A stretch of 64,000 nucleotides of DNA from UKL13-2 sp038321965 (GCA_038321965.1 JBBQFL010000009.1:1-64000); one strand, 5' to 3'; counted from the stretch's first letter, positions 18,632 through 28,382 are shown. A program made the numbers and translations. The notes: a model not told the origin generated them from the sequence alone.

Positions 18632-20370
18632 ACACTATCCAAGTTGCCAACGCGAAAGCAGCGAGCAAAGCACATTCTGGCATTACTGGCTTTGATGAAA
18701 TCACCGGTGGTGGCCTGCCACGCAGCCGCACCACGCTCTTGGTCGGTGGACCGGGCTCAGGTAAGACCATCTTCGCCATGCAATTTCTGGTACACCGCGC
18801 AGAGCGCTGCAACGAGCCTGGCATATTCGTCGCATTCGAGGAGCGGCCGGACCGCATCGTCGCGAATTTCGAAAGCTTCGGCGGGAAGCTCACCGAATTG
18901 CGGCGGAAAAAATTATTCTTTCTTGACGCTGAGCCCGCACCGGATTTGATTCAGTCCGGTGACTTCGACCTTGGCGGAATGCTGGCTGTGCTCGGGGCCA
19001 AAGCTAAGGAAATGGGTGCGCGGCGCATTGTCTTCGATGCGCTGGACATCCTGCTCACACTGTTACCCGACCATGCGACGAGGCGCCGTGAGGTTTATCG
19101 CCTGCACGCGTGGCTATTAACCAGCGGCATGACCGGCCTGATCACCGCCAAGGATGACAGCGGCGAAATCAATGCCACCAGCAAACAGCCGTTTGGCTTC
19201 ATGCAATTCATGGTCGATTGCGCGGTTGTTCTCAATCATCGCGTCATGCTGGGCGTGTCGCAGCGCGATATCCGCGTGCAGAAATATCGCGGGTCCGCGT
19301 TCGACGAAAACGAATCCCCCTTCCTCATCGGCAAGAATGGATTTGAAGTCGCCGTTTCGCGCTCGCTCGGCCGTGGCGTCCTCAATGTCAGCAAAGAACG
19401 GCTGTCCAGAGGCGTGGCGCGGCGCGACACCATGCTGGGTGGCGGCTATTATCGCGGCGCTTGCGTGCTCATTACCGGTTTACCGGGTACCGCCAAGACG
19501 ACACTGGGCGGCGCATTTGCGGAAGCCGCTTGCAAGCGCAGCGAGCGTACGCTTTTCGTCAGTTTCGATGCGGAATCGAACGAGGTGGTTCGCGACCTTG
19601 CATCGGTCAGCATCCAGCTGGACCGGCAAATAAAAAGCGGGCAACTACGCATGATTTCGGCTCGGACTGTGACCGGTAGCGCGGAAACTTTCCTGGTGCG
19701 CATCAAGGCCTTCGCCAAGGAGCACCAAGCGCAATGCGTCGTGATCGACCCGGTATCCACGTGGTCCAAATCCGGTAACGGAGTCAGCACGCACAGCGTG
19801 ACCGAACGCCTGATCGACTGGTCCAAAGCTGAAGGCATGACCCTGTTCTGCACCAGCCTGATGGACGAGGTGTCCAACCAAAACGAACCCGCCACGGCAA
19901 ATCAGATTTCCATGCTTGCCGACACCTGGATTCACCTCGACTATCTGGTGCAGGCGGGCGAGCGTAATCGCAGCCTGTCTATTATCAAATCGCGCGGAAT
20001 GGCGCATTCGAACCAGGTGCGCGAACTGATCCTGAGCAATTCGGGCGTCACGCTTGCCGATATTTACTCTGCAGGCGGCGAAGTGTTGATGGGCACATTG
20101 CGCTGGGAAAAGGAAAGTGCCGAACGGGTCGCAGCCGATGTCACTGAAGTCGCCGAGCAATTGAAGCGCGTCCGGCTCGATGCCGAGGAGGCCGAACTGG
20201 AAGTGCGCGTCAAGTCACTTCAGGTGGAGCTGGTGGCGAAACAGGTGGAAAAGGCGTTGCTGGTACGCACCGCGAAGAGCCGCGAAGGGGAATTATCGCG
20301 GGATCGAACGCATGTTGACGGACTGCGTGGCGCGGATGCCGTCATTCCTATGCGGAAAGGCAGCCGGTGA
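18628..20370 (+). CDS. kaiC: KaiC-like double ATPase
   Basis: 580 residues with two RecA-like KaiC domains. First domain: Walker A GGPGSGKT at 40-47, the paired catalytic glutamates in FEERPDR near 73, Walker B-like RRIVFDALD. Second domain: Walker A GLPGTAKT at 284-291. The KaiC phosphorylation segment is recognisable as NQISMLADTW, with Ser428 at the place of cyanobacterial S431 and Met where T432 would be. The second glutamate pair is also altered (FDAES). The C-terminus (about 490-570) is a charged coiled coil. In heterotrophs KaiC homologues are linked to stress and signalling, not proven clocks. It overlaps kaiB by four bases (GTGA), with a kinase next, forming one operon. Confidence 0.9.
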   Translation: MNTIQVANAKAASKAHSGITGFDEITGGGLPRSRTTLLVGGPGSGKTIFAMQFLVHRAERCNEPGIFVAFEERPDRIVANFESFGGKLTELRRKKLFFLDAEPAPDLIQSGDFDLGGMLAVLGAKAKEMGARRIVFDALDILLTLLPDHATRRREVYRLHAWLLTSGMTGLITAKDDSGEINATSKQPFGFMQFMVDCAVVLNHRVMLGVSQRDIRVQKYRGSAFDENESPFLIGKNGFEVAVSRSLGRGVLNVSKERLSRGVARRDTMLGGGYYRGACVLITGLPGTAKTTLGGAFAEAACKRSERTLFVSFDAESNEVVRDLASVSIQLDRQIKSGQLRMISARTVTGSAETFLVRIKAFAKEHQAQCVVIDPVSTWSKSGNGVSTHSVTERLIDWSKAEGMTLFCTSLMDEVSNQNEPATANQISMLADTWIHLDYLVQAGERNRSLSIIKSRGMAHSNQVRELILSNSGVTLADIYSAGGEVLMGTLRWEKESAERVAADVTEVAEQLKRVRLDAEEAELEVRVKSLQVELVAKQVEKALLVRTAKSREGELSRDRTHVDGLRGADAVIPMRKGSR

Positions 20371-20657
20371 GCCGTCACGTGAAGTTCAAATTCCGGCTGT
20401 ATGTAGCCGCCGCTGCGCAGAATTCGGCACTGGCGACCAGCAACCTGCGTGCATTTTGCCGCACCTATCTGCCTGAGCGGCACGAGATCGAAGTCGTGGA
20501 CGTGTACAAACTGCCCAAGCGGGCGCTCGCAGACGATATTTTCCTGACGCCGACGCTCCTCAAGCTCGCACCGCTACCCACTCAAAGAATCATCGGCACG
20601 CTCAGTCAGACGCAAACCGTGCTTAATGCGCTTGGACTGGAAGATATCGCGCCATGA
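20367..20657 (+). CDS. kaiB: KaiB-like protein
   Basis: 96 residues from a GTG that overlaps the kaiC stop. It has the thioredoxin-like KaiB pattern: FRLYVAAAAQNS at the start, IEVVDVYKLPKRA in the middle, and the diagnostic FLTPTLLKLAP followed by RIIGTLSQTQTVL. KaiB binds the KaiC ring in cyanobacteria. Here it probably links the KaiC-like ATPase to the kinase encoded directly after it (ATGA overlap). Whether it switches fold cannot be told from sequence. Confidence 0.9.
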   Translation: MSRHVKFKFRLYVAAAAQNSALATSNLRAFCRTYLPERHEIEVVDVYKLPKRALADDIFLTPTLLKLAPLPTQRIIGTLSQTQTVLNALGLEDIAP

Positions 20658-23539
20658 GTCAGCAATCCGCGCAACTGCTGGAGGTGACTGCGGAAATTTC
20701 CGCACTGATCGAAACGCTGGTTCAAACCGAGCACCGATTGGCAGAACTGACCGCGGGGGAGGTGGATACGGTTGCGAACCATCAGGGCCGGACACTCATG
20801 CTGCGGCGGTCGCAGGATGCGCTGCGTGACAGCGAAACTGTCAAGCTGGCGGCCATTCTCAACGCTCTGCCGGCAAATATTGCTGTGTTGGATGCGCACG
20901 GGGTGATTGTTGCAGTGAATGAATCGTGGCGGAATTTTGCCGCCAGCAATGGCTTGCTGTGTCCCCACGATGGCGTGGGCATGAATTACTTCGACGTCTG
21001 CGATGTCATTTACGCCAAGGAGGCTGGCGAGGCTATACCGGTCGCGGCAGGAATTCGCTCGGTGCTGTCTGGTCGCTCGCAACGGTTTTCCATCGAGTAT
21101 CCCTGCCACTTCCCACTGGTGCAGCGCTGGTTCCTGATGACGGTTACGCCGCTGTCCGAGGACCGTGCAAACGGGGCAGTAGTCATGCATCTGGATGTCA
21201 CTGCCGAACGGCAATCCGTCAACGCGCTCGAAACAAGCGAGTTGCGCTTTCGCCAAATGGCGGACCACATTAGCGATGTGTTCTTTCTACAGAATCTCGA
21301 CGGCACCGAAATTTACTACGTGAGTCCGGCCTACGAACACATATGGGGCCGGTCCTGCGAAAGCCTGTACGCGAATCCGCGATCCTGGGCGGATGCCCTC
21401 CATCCTGATGATCTCCAATATGCGATCACGCAGGTAAGTGAGGACGGCAATGCCGAATTCGGGCACGAGTACCGCATTATCCGTCCCGATGGCGAGATTC
21501 GCTGGATACACGTTCGCGAGTTTGTCATCCTGGACGCCGCAGGCGAACCGTATCGAATCGCAGGTGTTTGCACGGACATTACCCAGCGCAAACTGGCGAC
21601 GGACGAGCTCCGCACCAGCGAAGCGCGCTTCCGTAGTCTGACTGGCCTTTCCTCGGATTGGTACTGGGAACAGGATCAGGAGCACCGGTTTACCGCACTC
21701 AACGGCCGTGAGAACGACCGGAGCTGGGACAAGGATCGATTTATGTTGATCGGCCTGCGCCGATGGAAGCTGCCTGGGGCCGCGCCGATTAGCCAAAGCT
21801 GGGAGCAACACAAGGCGGTGCTCGACGCGCACAAGCCTTTTCGAAATTTCGAGTACCAACGCATAATTGGGAATGGCATGCTCAAGCATGTTTCCGCGAA
21901 TGGCGAGCCGGTATTCGATGCGGATGGAAGCTTCACGGGTTATCGCGGCGTGGGGACGGATATTACCGAACGCAAGCTTGCTAGCCTGGAATTGCGCGAA
22001 AGCGAATCGCGCTTCCGCAGCTTGACCGAACTCTCTTCCGATTGGTACTGGGAGCAGGACGAGGAATACCGATATGTCGGGTTCTCTGGTGGCGAGTCGT
22101 CAATAAAATGGGGTAGCGATCAACGCGCTTTGCTCGGAATGCGTCGGTGGGAGCTTACGGGCATTACGCCGCTAAGCGACAGCTGGGATCAACACAGGGC
22201 GCTGCTTGATGCGAGAAAGCCTTTCCGAAATTTCGAGTACCAACACGTTCTTGAAAATGGCAGTATCCGGTATGTTTCGGCGAGCGGCGAGCCGACGTTC
22301 GATGCGGACGGACGCTTCTCCGGCTATCGCGGTGTTGCGACAGACATAACCGAACGCAAGCGGGCAGAAGAAGCATTGCGAGCGAGCGAGTTGCAGCAAC
22401 GGCAATTGGCGGGTGAGTTGGACATTGAGCGATCACGTTTGGTGGCGGCCCAACGTCTAGCCAAGGTCGGTAGTTGGGAAACGGACGTAGCCACCAAGGC
22501 GATTATCTGGTCCGAGGAAACCTACCGCATCTTTGAAACCGACTTGGCCACGTTTCGCCCCACGCATGACGCCTTTCTCGCGATTGTTCACCCCGAGGAT
22601 CGTGCGCGTGTGAACGAAGCATTTGTGCAGTCGCTCATGGCGCCCGCAGCCTACAAGATCGTTCAACATCGGCTGATGCTGCCCGATGGCCGCATCAAGT
22701 TTGTGGAGGAGCGCTGGCGGGTCCGTTTCGATGAGCAGGCGCACCCGGTAAAGGTCATCGGCACCAGCCAAGACGTCACTGAGCGTATGCGCGTCGAAGA
22801 AGAAATACGGTCCCTCAATGCCGATCTTGAGCGCCGCGTTGAAGAGCGCACCGCCGAACTGGAAGCGGCCAACCATGAGCTCGAGGCCTTCGATTACTCC
22901 GTCGCGCACGACCTGCGGGCGCCGCTCCGTCACATCGAAGGATTCAGCACTATGTTGGTGGAGGACTATGGCGACAAGCTGGACGCGCGCGGACGCGAAT
23001 ACCTTGAGAAGCTCAAAGGCGCGGGCAAAAGGATGGAACTGCTGGTCGGTGATCTGCTGGCCTTGTCGCTGGTATCCCGCTCCGAGCTGAACCGGTCCGA
23101 CGTCGATGTCAGCGCGCTGGCCCAACTCGTGTTCGCGAGTCTTCACGAAGCCGAGCCAACACGCGAGGTCGAGAGTGTAATCGGACCCAGTTTGCGGGTG
23201 AATGCCGACCTCGGCCTGCTGCGTATCGTACTGGAGAACCTGATCGGCAACGCATGGAAGTTCACCGGCAAACAACCGGTCGCGAGGATCGAATTCGGCT
23301 GTTTGCTTCGGGACAACGTACCCACTTTCTTCGTGCGCGACAACGGTGCCGGTTTTGACCGGGCTTATGCGGACCGCCTGTTTGCGCCGTTCCAGCGGTT
23401 ACATGCTCAATGTGAATTCAAGGGCACTGGAATCGGCCTTGCCACGGTGAGCCGCATCATCACCCGGCATGGTGGCAAGGTCTGGGCAGAGGGCATTGTT
23501 GATCACGGTGCCACCTTCCATTTCACGCTACCTTTATGA
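20654..23539 (+). CDS. Soluble multi-PAS histidine kinase of the kai operon
   Basis: 961 residues with no membrane segment. Five PAS domains at about 55-190, 197-318, 322-445, 450-573 and 595-710. The third and fourth are a recent tandem duplication (FRSLTGLSSDWYWEQD versus FRSLTELSSDWYWEQD, both with KPFRNFEYQ). The HisKA domain has His752 in DYSVAHDLRAPLRHIEGF, and the ATPase domain has NLIGNAWKF, RDNGAGFD and GTGIGLATV. No receiver is attached. The last PAS plus kinase core is closely paralogous to the kinase at 25812. It starts within the kaiB stop (ATGA), so it is probably the input or output kinase of the KaiC-KaiB pair, perhaps analogous to SasA or CikA in role but not in structure. 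Confidence 0.9.
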   Translation: MSQQSAQLLEVTAEISALIETLVQTEHRLAELTAGEVDTVANHQGRTLMLRRSQDALRDSETVKLAAILNALPANIAVLDAHGVIVAVNESWRNFAASNGLLCPHDGVGMNYFDVCDVIYAKEAGEAIPVAAGIRSVLSGRSQRFSIEYPCHFPLVQRWFLMTVTPLSEDRANGAVVMHLDVTAERQSVNALETSELRFRQMADHISDVFFLQNLDGTEIYYVSPAYEHIWGRSCESLYANPRSWADALHPDDLQYAITQVSEDGNAEFGHEYRIIRPDGEIRWIHVREFVILDAAGEPYRIAGVCTDITQRKLATDELRTSEARFRSLTGLSSDWYWEQDQEHRFTALNGRENDRSWDKDRFMLIGLRRWKLPGAAPISQSWEQHKAVLDAHKPFRNFEYQRIIGNGMLKHVSANGEPVFDADGSFTGYRGVGTDITERKLASLELRESESRFRSLTELSSDWYWEQDEEYRYVGFSGGESSIKWGSDQRALLGMRRWELTGITPLSDSWDQHRALLDARKPFRNFEYQHVLENGSIRYVSASGEPTFDADGRFSGYRGVATDITERKRAEEALRASELQQRQLAGELDIERSRLVAAQRLAKVGSWETDVATKAIIWSEETYRIFETDLATFRPTHDAFLAIVHPEDRARVNEAFVQSLMAPAAYKIVQHRLMLPDGRIKFVEERWRVRFDEQAHPVKVIGTSQDVTERMRVEEEIRSLNADLERRVEERTAELEAANHELEAFDYSVAHDLRAPLRHIEGFSTMLVEDYGDKLDARGREYLEKLKGAGKRMELLVGDLLALSLVSRSELNRSDVDVSALAQLVFASLHEAEPTREVESVIGPSLRVNADLGLLRIVLENLIGNAWKFTGKQPVARIEFGCLLRDNVPTFFVRDNGAGFDRAYADRLFAPFQRLHAQCEFKGTGIGLATVSRIITRHGGKVWAEGIVDHGATFHFTLPL

Positions 23540-23651
23540 ATGCCGATTCTTTCTTAACAGTCGGGAACGAGGGCAACACGCTCGCATTCCTAGTTGTTGC
23601 CGCTAGCTGGCTGTCGGCGAAACGCTTGTCGTTTTTCCCCCTGTCGCTGGC

Positions 23652-23769
23652 GGCAGGCTGGCTCCTTCACCCGGCGACGGGGGAAGGTTGGGATGGGGGC
23701 GATGCCTACTGCGGCTACACCCCCATCCCAACCTTCCCCCGCGACTGCGGGGGAAGGAGCCAGCCTGCC
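23652..23769. repeat. Large imperfect inverted repeat (GC-rich family)
   Basis: Two arms of about 50 bp (23652-23699 and 23720-23769) with a 20-base loop. Each arm holds GGCAGGCTGGCTCCTT and GGGGGAAGGTTGGGATGGGG in inverse order. The right arm also contains the small hairpin CTTCCCCCGCGACTGCGGGGGAAG. It shares its core and flank with 10417-10446. It fills most of the gap 23540-23863, and open frames crossing it are artefacts of its composition. Confidence 0.8.
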
Positions 23770-23863
23770 CCTAGCACCGGGAGAACAACCCCAAGGACTG
23801 CGCCGGGCGCCAGCCAGCATCTCGGGATTTCTTTGTCGTCCATATTGGCGATTGCTGAGTAAG

Positions 23864-25615
23864 ATGGATTCCCTGCACATATTGTTGGTGGAAGATTCCA
23901 TGAACGATGCCGAACTACTGGTGCATCGCCTTCAGGGACTGGATGCAGAGACCATCACCCGCCGGGTCGACACACCGACTGCGCTGACCGCAGCGCTTGA
24001 CGAACGGGCTTGGGACATGGTGATCAGCGACTATCGCATGCCGCAGTTCAGTGGCATGGCCGCACTGCGGCTGGTTCGCGAGCGCAGCAAGGAGTTGCCC
24101 TTCATCATCGTTTCATCAAATATCGGCGAAGATCTCGCCGTCGAAGCAATGCGCGCAGGCGCCAACGACTATGTGATGAAGGGCAATCTCGCCCGGCTGT
24201 TGCCCGCCGTACAACGCGAGCTGAACGAAGCAAAATCGCGTGCGGAACATTTCGCCGCACGCAAGGCCCAGCAGGACCAGCTCAATTTCCTCGCCTACTA
24301 CGACCCGATCACCGGGCTTGCCAATCGCAGCCTGTTTCTAGAACGGCTCACGCAGCAGATGCAACGCGCTAGCGAAGGTGCGCACCAACTTGCCGTGGGA
24401 TTAATTGACCTTGAACGATTCAAAAGCATCAACGACAGTGTCGGCCAGGCCGCCGGCGACGCACTGCTGCGCCAGGTGGCGCAGTGGCTGACAAACGCCG
24501 CAGGTGGTGCTGAGTTTCTGGCGCGCGTGGGTGCGGACATTTTTGCAATCGTGCTGCCGAGAGTCAGACCGGGTGGCGACATCACACACCTCTTCGAAAA
24601 ACAGCGCTTGGCGTTTCTGGCACATCCATTTCAGCTTGACGATGCCGTATTTCGCATCGGCTTCAAAGGCGGCGGCGCGCTCTTTCCGGATGACACCAGC
24701 GACGCCGACGCCCTGCTTAAGCACGCCGAAGCCGCACTCAAACAGGCCAAAGCCACAGGCGAATCATTTCTGTTTTACATGCAGAGTATGACCGCAAGCA
24801 GGGTCGGCAAACTCACGCTGGAAAATCACCTGCGGCAGGCCTTGGACCGTAGTGAATTCGTGCTCCATTACCAACCCAAGGTGAATCTCGGCAGCGGTAA
24901 ACTCACCAGTGTCGAGGCGCTGATCCGCTGGAACGATCCGCGTACCGGCCTGGTCCCGCCGGACCGCTTCATTCCGATTCTGGAAGAGACCGGACTGATC
25001 CACGAGGTCGGCCGATGGGCCTTGCGACAGGCGGTCGCAGATTACCTGCATTGGCACAACAGTGGTCTGGCCGCAGTTCGGATTGCGGTCAATGTGTCGC
25101 CACGGCAGTTGCGGGATCGTAACTTCGTGGCCGATATTCGCAAGGCCATCAGCATCGACGCGCGCGCCGCCGACGGGCTGGAACTGGAGATCACCGAAAG
25201 TCTGATCATGGAGGACGTGAAGCACAGCATCGCTGCCCTGAAGGCAATTCGCGAGATAGGTGTGAGCATTGCCATCGATGATTTCGGTACCGGATTTTCA
25301 TCACTTAGCTATCTGGCCAAACTGCCGGTGGACACACTTAAAATCGACCGTTCCTTCGTCATCGAAATGACCGAGTCGCCGGAGGGTTTGGCTCTCGTGT
25401 CGACCATCGTCACGCTGGCGCATTCGCTGAAACTCAAGGTGGTCGCCGAAGGCGTAGACACCGAGGCACAGGCGGGTCTGCTGCGTACGCTGACTTGCGA
25501 TGAAATGCAGGGTTTCCTGGTCAGTAAGCCCGTACCGCGCGATGTCTTTGTTGCGAGGTTTTTGACTTCGCTCGCGCCGGATCGCGAATCGGCACACCAG
25601 GACGCATTGCCATAG
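23864..25615 (+). CDS. Response regulator with degenerate GGDEF and EAL domains
   Basis: The ATG at 23864 is the true start; the frame is open further upstream only because it runs through a repeat. 583 residues. Receiver 1-120 with phospho-acceptor Asp56 (VISDYRMPQFSG) and GANDYVMKG. The GGDEF domain (about 145-310) has lost its signature (RVGADIFAI for RxGGDEFAI), so it should not make cyclic-di-GMP. The EAL domain (about 325-570) keeps VEALIRW, EITESLIM, DDFGTGFSSL and KIDRSFV, so phosphodiesterase activity is expected. It follows the kai operon in the same direction and may be its output. The receiver resembles that of the kinase at 32345. Confidence 0.9.
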   Translation: MDSLHILLVEDSMNDAELLVHRLQGLDAETITRRVDTPTALTAALDERAWDMVISDYRMPQFSGMAALRLVRERSKELPFIIVSSNIGEDLAVEAMRAGANDYVMKGNLARLLPAVQRELNEAKSRAEHFAARKAQQDQLNFLAYYDPITGLANRSLFLERLTQQMQRASEGAHQLAVGLIDLERFKSINDSVGQAAGDALLRQVAQWLTNAAGGAEFLARVGADIFAIVLPRVRPGGDITHLFEKQRLAFLAHPFQLDDAVFRIGFKGGGALFPDDTSDADALLKHAEAALKQAKATGESFLFYMQSMTASRVGKLTLENHLRQALDRSEFVLHYQPKVNLGSGKLTSVEALIRWNDPRTGLVPPDRFIPILEETGLIHEVGRWALRQAVADYLHWHNSGLAAVRIAVNVSPRQLRDRNFVADIRKAISIDARAADGLELEITESLIMEDVKHSIAALKAIREIGVSIAIDDFGTGFSSLSYLAKLPVDTLKIDRSFVIEMTESPEGLALVSTIVTLAHSLKLKVVAEGVDTEAQAGLLRTLTCDEMQGFLVSKPVPRDVFVARFLTSLAPDRESAHQDALP

Positions 25616-25811
25616 GACGCAGGGGGCATGGTCCAGTGGCTGGCGCGGCGACGCCGCCGAGAATTATTGGTTGTGCCGTTGTGTACGGGCCGGCACTATG
25701 CGTCGTGTGATTGTCAAGCGTGGATCGCCATTTGGCGGGCCTCGCCGACCATAAACAGCCGACAACCCGCACCAGTGCTTGTGTAGTGAAAATGACTTTT
25801 CAGGAACGCGT

Positions 25812-28382
25812 TCAAGAGGGCAGCGTGAAATAGACCGTTGCACCTTGGTCGACCTCGCCTTCCGCCCAGACTTTCCCCCCATGCCGCGTTATGGTCCGTC
25901 GTACAGTGGCAAGGCCGATCCCGGTACCCTTGAACTCGCTTTGCTTATGTAGCCGCTGAAATGGCGCAAACAACCTTTCAACGAATGCTGAGTCGAACCC
26001 GGCGCCGTTGTCGCGCACGAAAAATGCCGCTTCGCCTACTTCGGAAACCCTGCCAAATTCAATCGTTGCACCACTGCGCCGTGCCGTAAATTTCCGCGCG
26101 TTGCCGATCAAATTCTCGAGGACATTGCGCAATAAGCCGCGATCAGCGCTTACGGTCAAATTTGGGCGGACGATGAATTCGATTTGCCGACCTGGGTCAG
26201 CGCTTTCCAGGTCATTGAACACCATCAGCGCGAGCGCGCTCAGGTCGATCTTCGTTCGGTTCAACTCGCAACGCGATATCAGCGATAGCGCCAGCAAATC
26301 GCCGACCAACTGTTCCATTCTGCTGCCAGCATCCTGAATTCGTTGCACGCAATCGCGTCCCCGCGCGTCAAGTTGGCTGCCAAAATCTTCCATCAACATG
26401 GCGCCGAATCCCTCGATGTGCCTGATGGGTGCTCTCAAATCGTGCGCGATGGAATAGTCAAATGCCTCAAGTTCCCGGTTGGCTGCTTCCAGTTCAGCGG
26501 TGCGCATCTGCACCCGGTTCTCCAGGTCGGCATTGAGGTCACGAATTTGATCTTCGGCGTGTCTGCGCTCGGTGATATCCTGGGACGTACCGATGGCGCG
26601 TATAGGTCGATTTTGCTGATCGAAATGTACCTGCCATCGCTCTTCGACGAACTTGATCCGGCCATCGGGGAGGAGCAGCCGATGCTGGATGCAGTGGTCG
26701 GCCACTCCCGAGCCAAGTGACTGCATAAAGGCATCATTTATGCTGGCGCGATCATCGGGGTGGACTATCGCGAGGATACCGTCATGCGTGGGCTGAAAGT
26801 TGGCAGGGTCGGCCTCAAAGATGCGGTGCGTTTCATCCGACCAGATAGCCGACATGGTGAGAAGGTCCATGTCCCAACTGCCGATTTTAGCCACGCGTTG
26901 GGCTGCCACCAGGCGTGATCGCTCAATGTCTAGCTGTACCGCCAACTGCCGCTGCTGTAACTCGCTCGTTCGCAATGCGTCTTCGACGCGTTTGCGCATT
27001 GTGATGTCTTCACCAATGCTCGCACTTCCGATCACCTGGCCGGTTTCCGAACACAATACGGTATTGCTCCATCTTATGAATAGACGCCCGCCCGAGCGAG
27101 TGAGAATTTCATTTTCGTGATGCCAGGCTGAGGACTGCTCTGCAATGAGCTTCGCAAATACGTCTCGCATGTGCGCATCGTCGGCAGGTATAAAAATGTC
27201 GAGCCAATTCCGGCCAATGACTTCTTCCCGTTGCCAACCGGTCAGTCGCAGAAGGTAATCGTTGCAATAGGTAATCCGCGCATCTCGATCAAGCATCAAT
27301 GAAACCAGCTCCACATTCTGCAGCATGTCGGCGAAGCGACGTTCACTCTCCAGCAGAACCTGCGCTGTCCGTTTATGCCCCGCAACCTCGGTCTGCAGAC
27401 GCTCCGCGTTTTGTTGCACCTCTAGATACAAGCGACTGTTCTCGTAGATCCTGCCGACCTGTGCCGCGAGGATTGCCAGTATTTGCTGGTCTTCGTCGCT
27501 GAATGCAACGGTGCCCAACTTGTCGGCCAGACAAATCCATCCGTATGAGTGTGTTAACGAAATGACCGGGGCGATCAGTGCGGCGTGCAGCGGTGGATAG
27601 CCCGGTGGCAGTCCGATGAATGTGGCATCGCCGCCGGGATTGGCCACGCGGCGTGAGTGACGGCCAGCGAATGTCTCACCGAGTTGACCGTGATCCACGT
27701 CAGGACACTTCAAGGTACTCGCCACGGACGGCTCAATGCCGCTGGTGAACATGGTCGATCCATCGTTACTATCGGCTTTGACACAAAGTACGGCGTATTT
27801 GGCACCGATCAGATCACGCGCACTGCGACAAACCGTCTCAAGCAACACGCGCGGATCGCGTTCAGAGGCGAGTTGCAGATTCAGTTCCGTTAGAGCAGCC
27901 AAGCGCCAGTTGGCGGCTTCCAACTCGGCAACGTTCGCCGACAACTTGTCCGTCATCAGCTGCATATGTTCCCGGTCGAATGCTTCCGCCGCAATCGGGA
28001 GTGCCAATGGCGGCGCATGCCCCAATGCCTGATCGATGGCATCTAGAATATCCTCCGGCTCACACGGCTTGATGAGTACCCGCGAGACGCCACAGGTCAT
28101 GGCCAGATTGCGCGCCTCGCGCTCGAGGTAGTGCGCGCTATAAAAAATGACTTCAGTGTCTGCGATTGCCGGGTCGGCGCGCAATTGGCGTACAAATTCA
28201 TACCCGTCCATCGTCGGCATCAGGATGTCGGAAATAATTAATTCAGGGCGTTCCTTGCGCACCAGCTCCAGCGCCTCCGCACCGTCCGCCGCTTCCAGAG
28301 GCTCGTGACCGCGGACATTGATCAGGCTCACCACTAACTCGCGGTTCGCGGCCAGATCGTCAACGACCAAGATTTTTGCCAT
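25812..28382 (-). CDS. Receiver-GAF-PAS-PAS histidine kinase
   Basis: 856 soluble residues. N-terminal receiver with Asp52 (LIISDILMPTMDG); GAF about 165-320; PAS about 355-470; second PAS about 490-605 (VAKIGSWDMDL); HisKA with DYSIAHDLRAPIRHIEGF near 635; ATPase domain with NLIGNARKF, RDNGAGFD and GTGIGLATV. From the second PAS onward it is a close paralogue of the kinase at 20654. The order receiver-first, kinase-last suggests that an upstream kinase controls this one. The gene starts 15 bases after the stop of the CheY-like regulator, in the same operon. Convergent with the EAL gene; 25616-25811 between them holds nothing I can identify. Confidence 0.9.
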   Translation of the reverse strand: MAKILVVDDLAANRELVVSLINVRGHEPLEAADGAEALELVRKERPELIISDILMPTMDGYEFVRQLRADPAIADTEVIFYSAHYLEREARNLAMTCGVSRVLIKPCEPEDILDAIDQALGHAPPLALPIAAEAFDREHMQLMTDKLSANVAELEAANWRLAALTELNLQLASERDPRVLLETVCRSARDLIGAKYAVLCVKADSNDGSTMFTSGIEPSVASTLKCPDVDHGQLGETFAGRHSRRVANPGGDATFIGLPPGYPPLHAALIAPVISLTHSYGWICLADKLGTVAFSDEDQQILAILAAQVGRIYENSRLYLEVQQNAERLQTEVAGHKRTAQVLLESERRFADMLQNVELVSLMLDRDARITYCNDYLLRLTGWQREEVIGRNWLDIFIPADDAHMRDVFAKLIAEQSSAWHHENEILTRSGGRLFIRWSNTVLCSETGQVIGSASIGEDITMRKRVEDALRTSELQQRQLAVQLDIERSRLVAAQRVAKIGSWDMDLLTMSAIWSDETHRIFEADPANFQPTHDGILAIVHPDDRASINDAFMQSLGSGVADHCIQHRLLLPDGRIKFVEERWQVHFDQQNRPIRAIGTSQDITERRHAEDQIRDLNADLENRVQMRTAELEAANRELEAFDYSIAHDLRAPIRHIEGFGAMLMEDFGSQLDARGRDCVQRIQDAGSRMEQLVGDLLALSLISRCELNRTKIDLSALALMVFNDLESADPGRQIEFIVRPNLTVSADRGLLRNVLENLIGNARKFTARRSGATIEFGRVSEVGEAAFFVRDNGAGFDSAFVERLFAPFQRLHKQSEFKGTGIGLATVRRTITRHGGKVWAEGEVDQGATVYFTLPS

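Noticed and set aside
22457..23275. 272-codon minus-strand ORF in the kai-operon kinase
   Set aside because: Antisense shadow in GC-rich DNA over HisKA and ATPase domains.
23536..23862. 108-codon ORF over the large inverted repeat
   Set aside because: Peptide is a translation of the repeat itself (Pro/Thr/Gly-rich), not a conserved protein.
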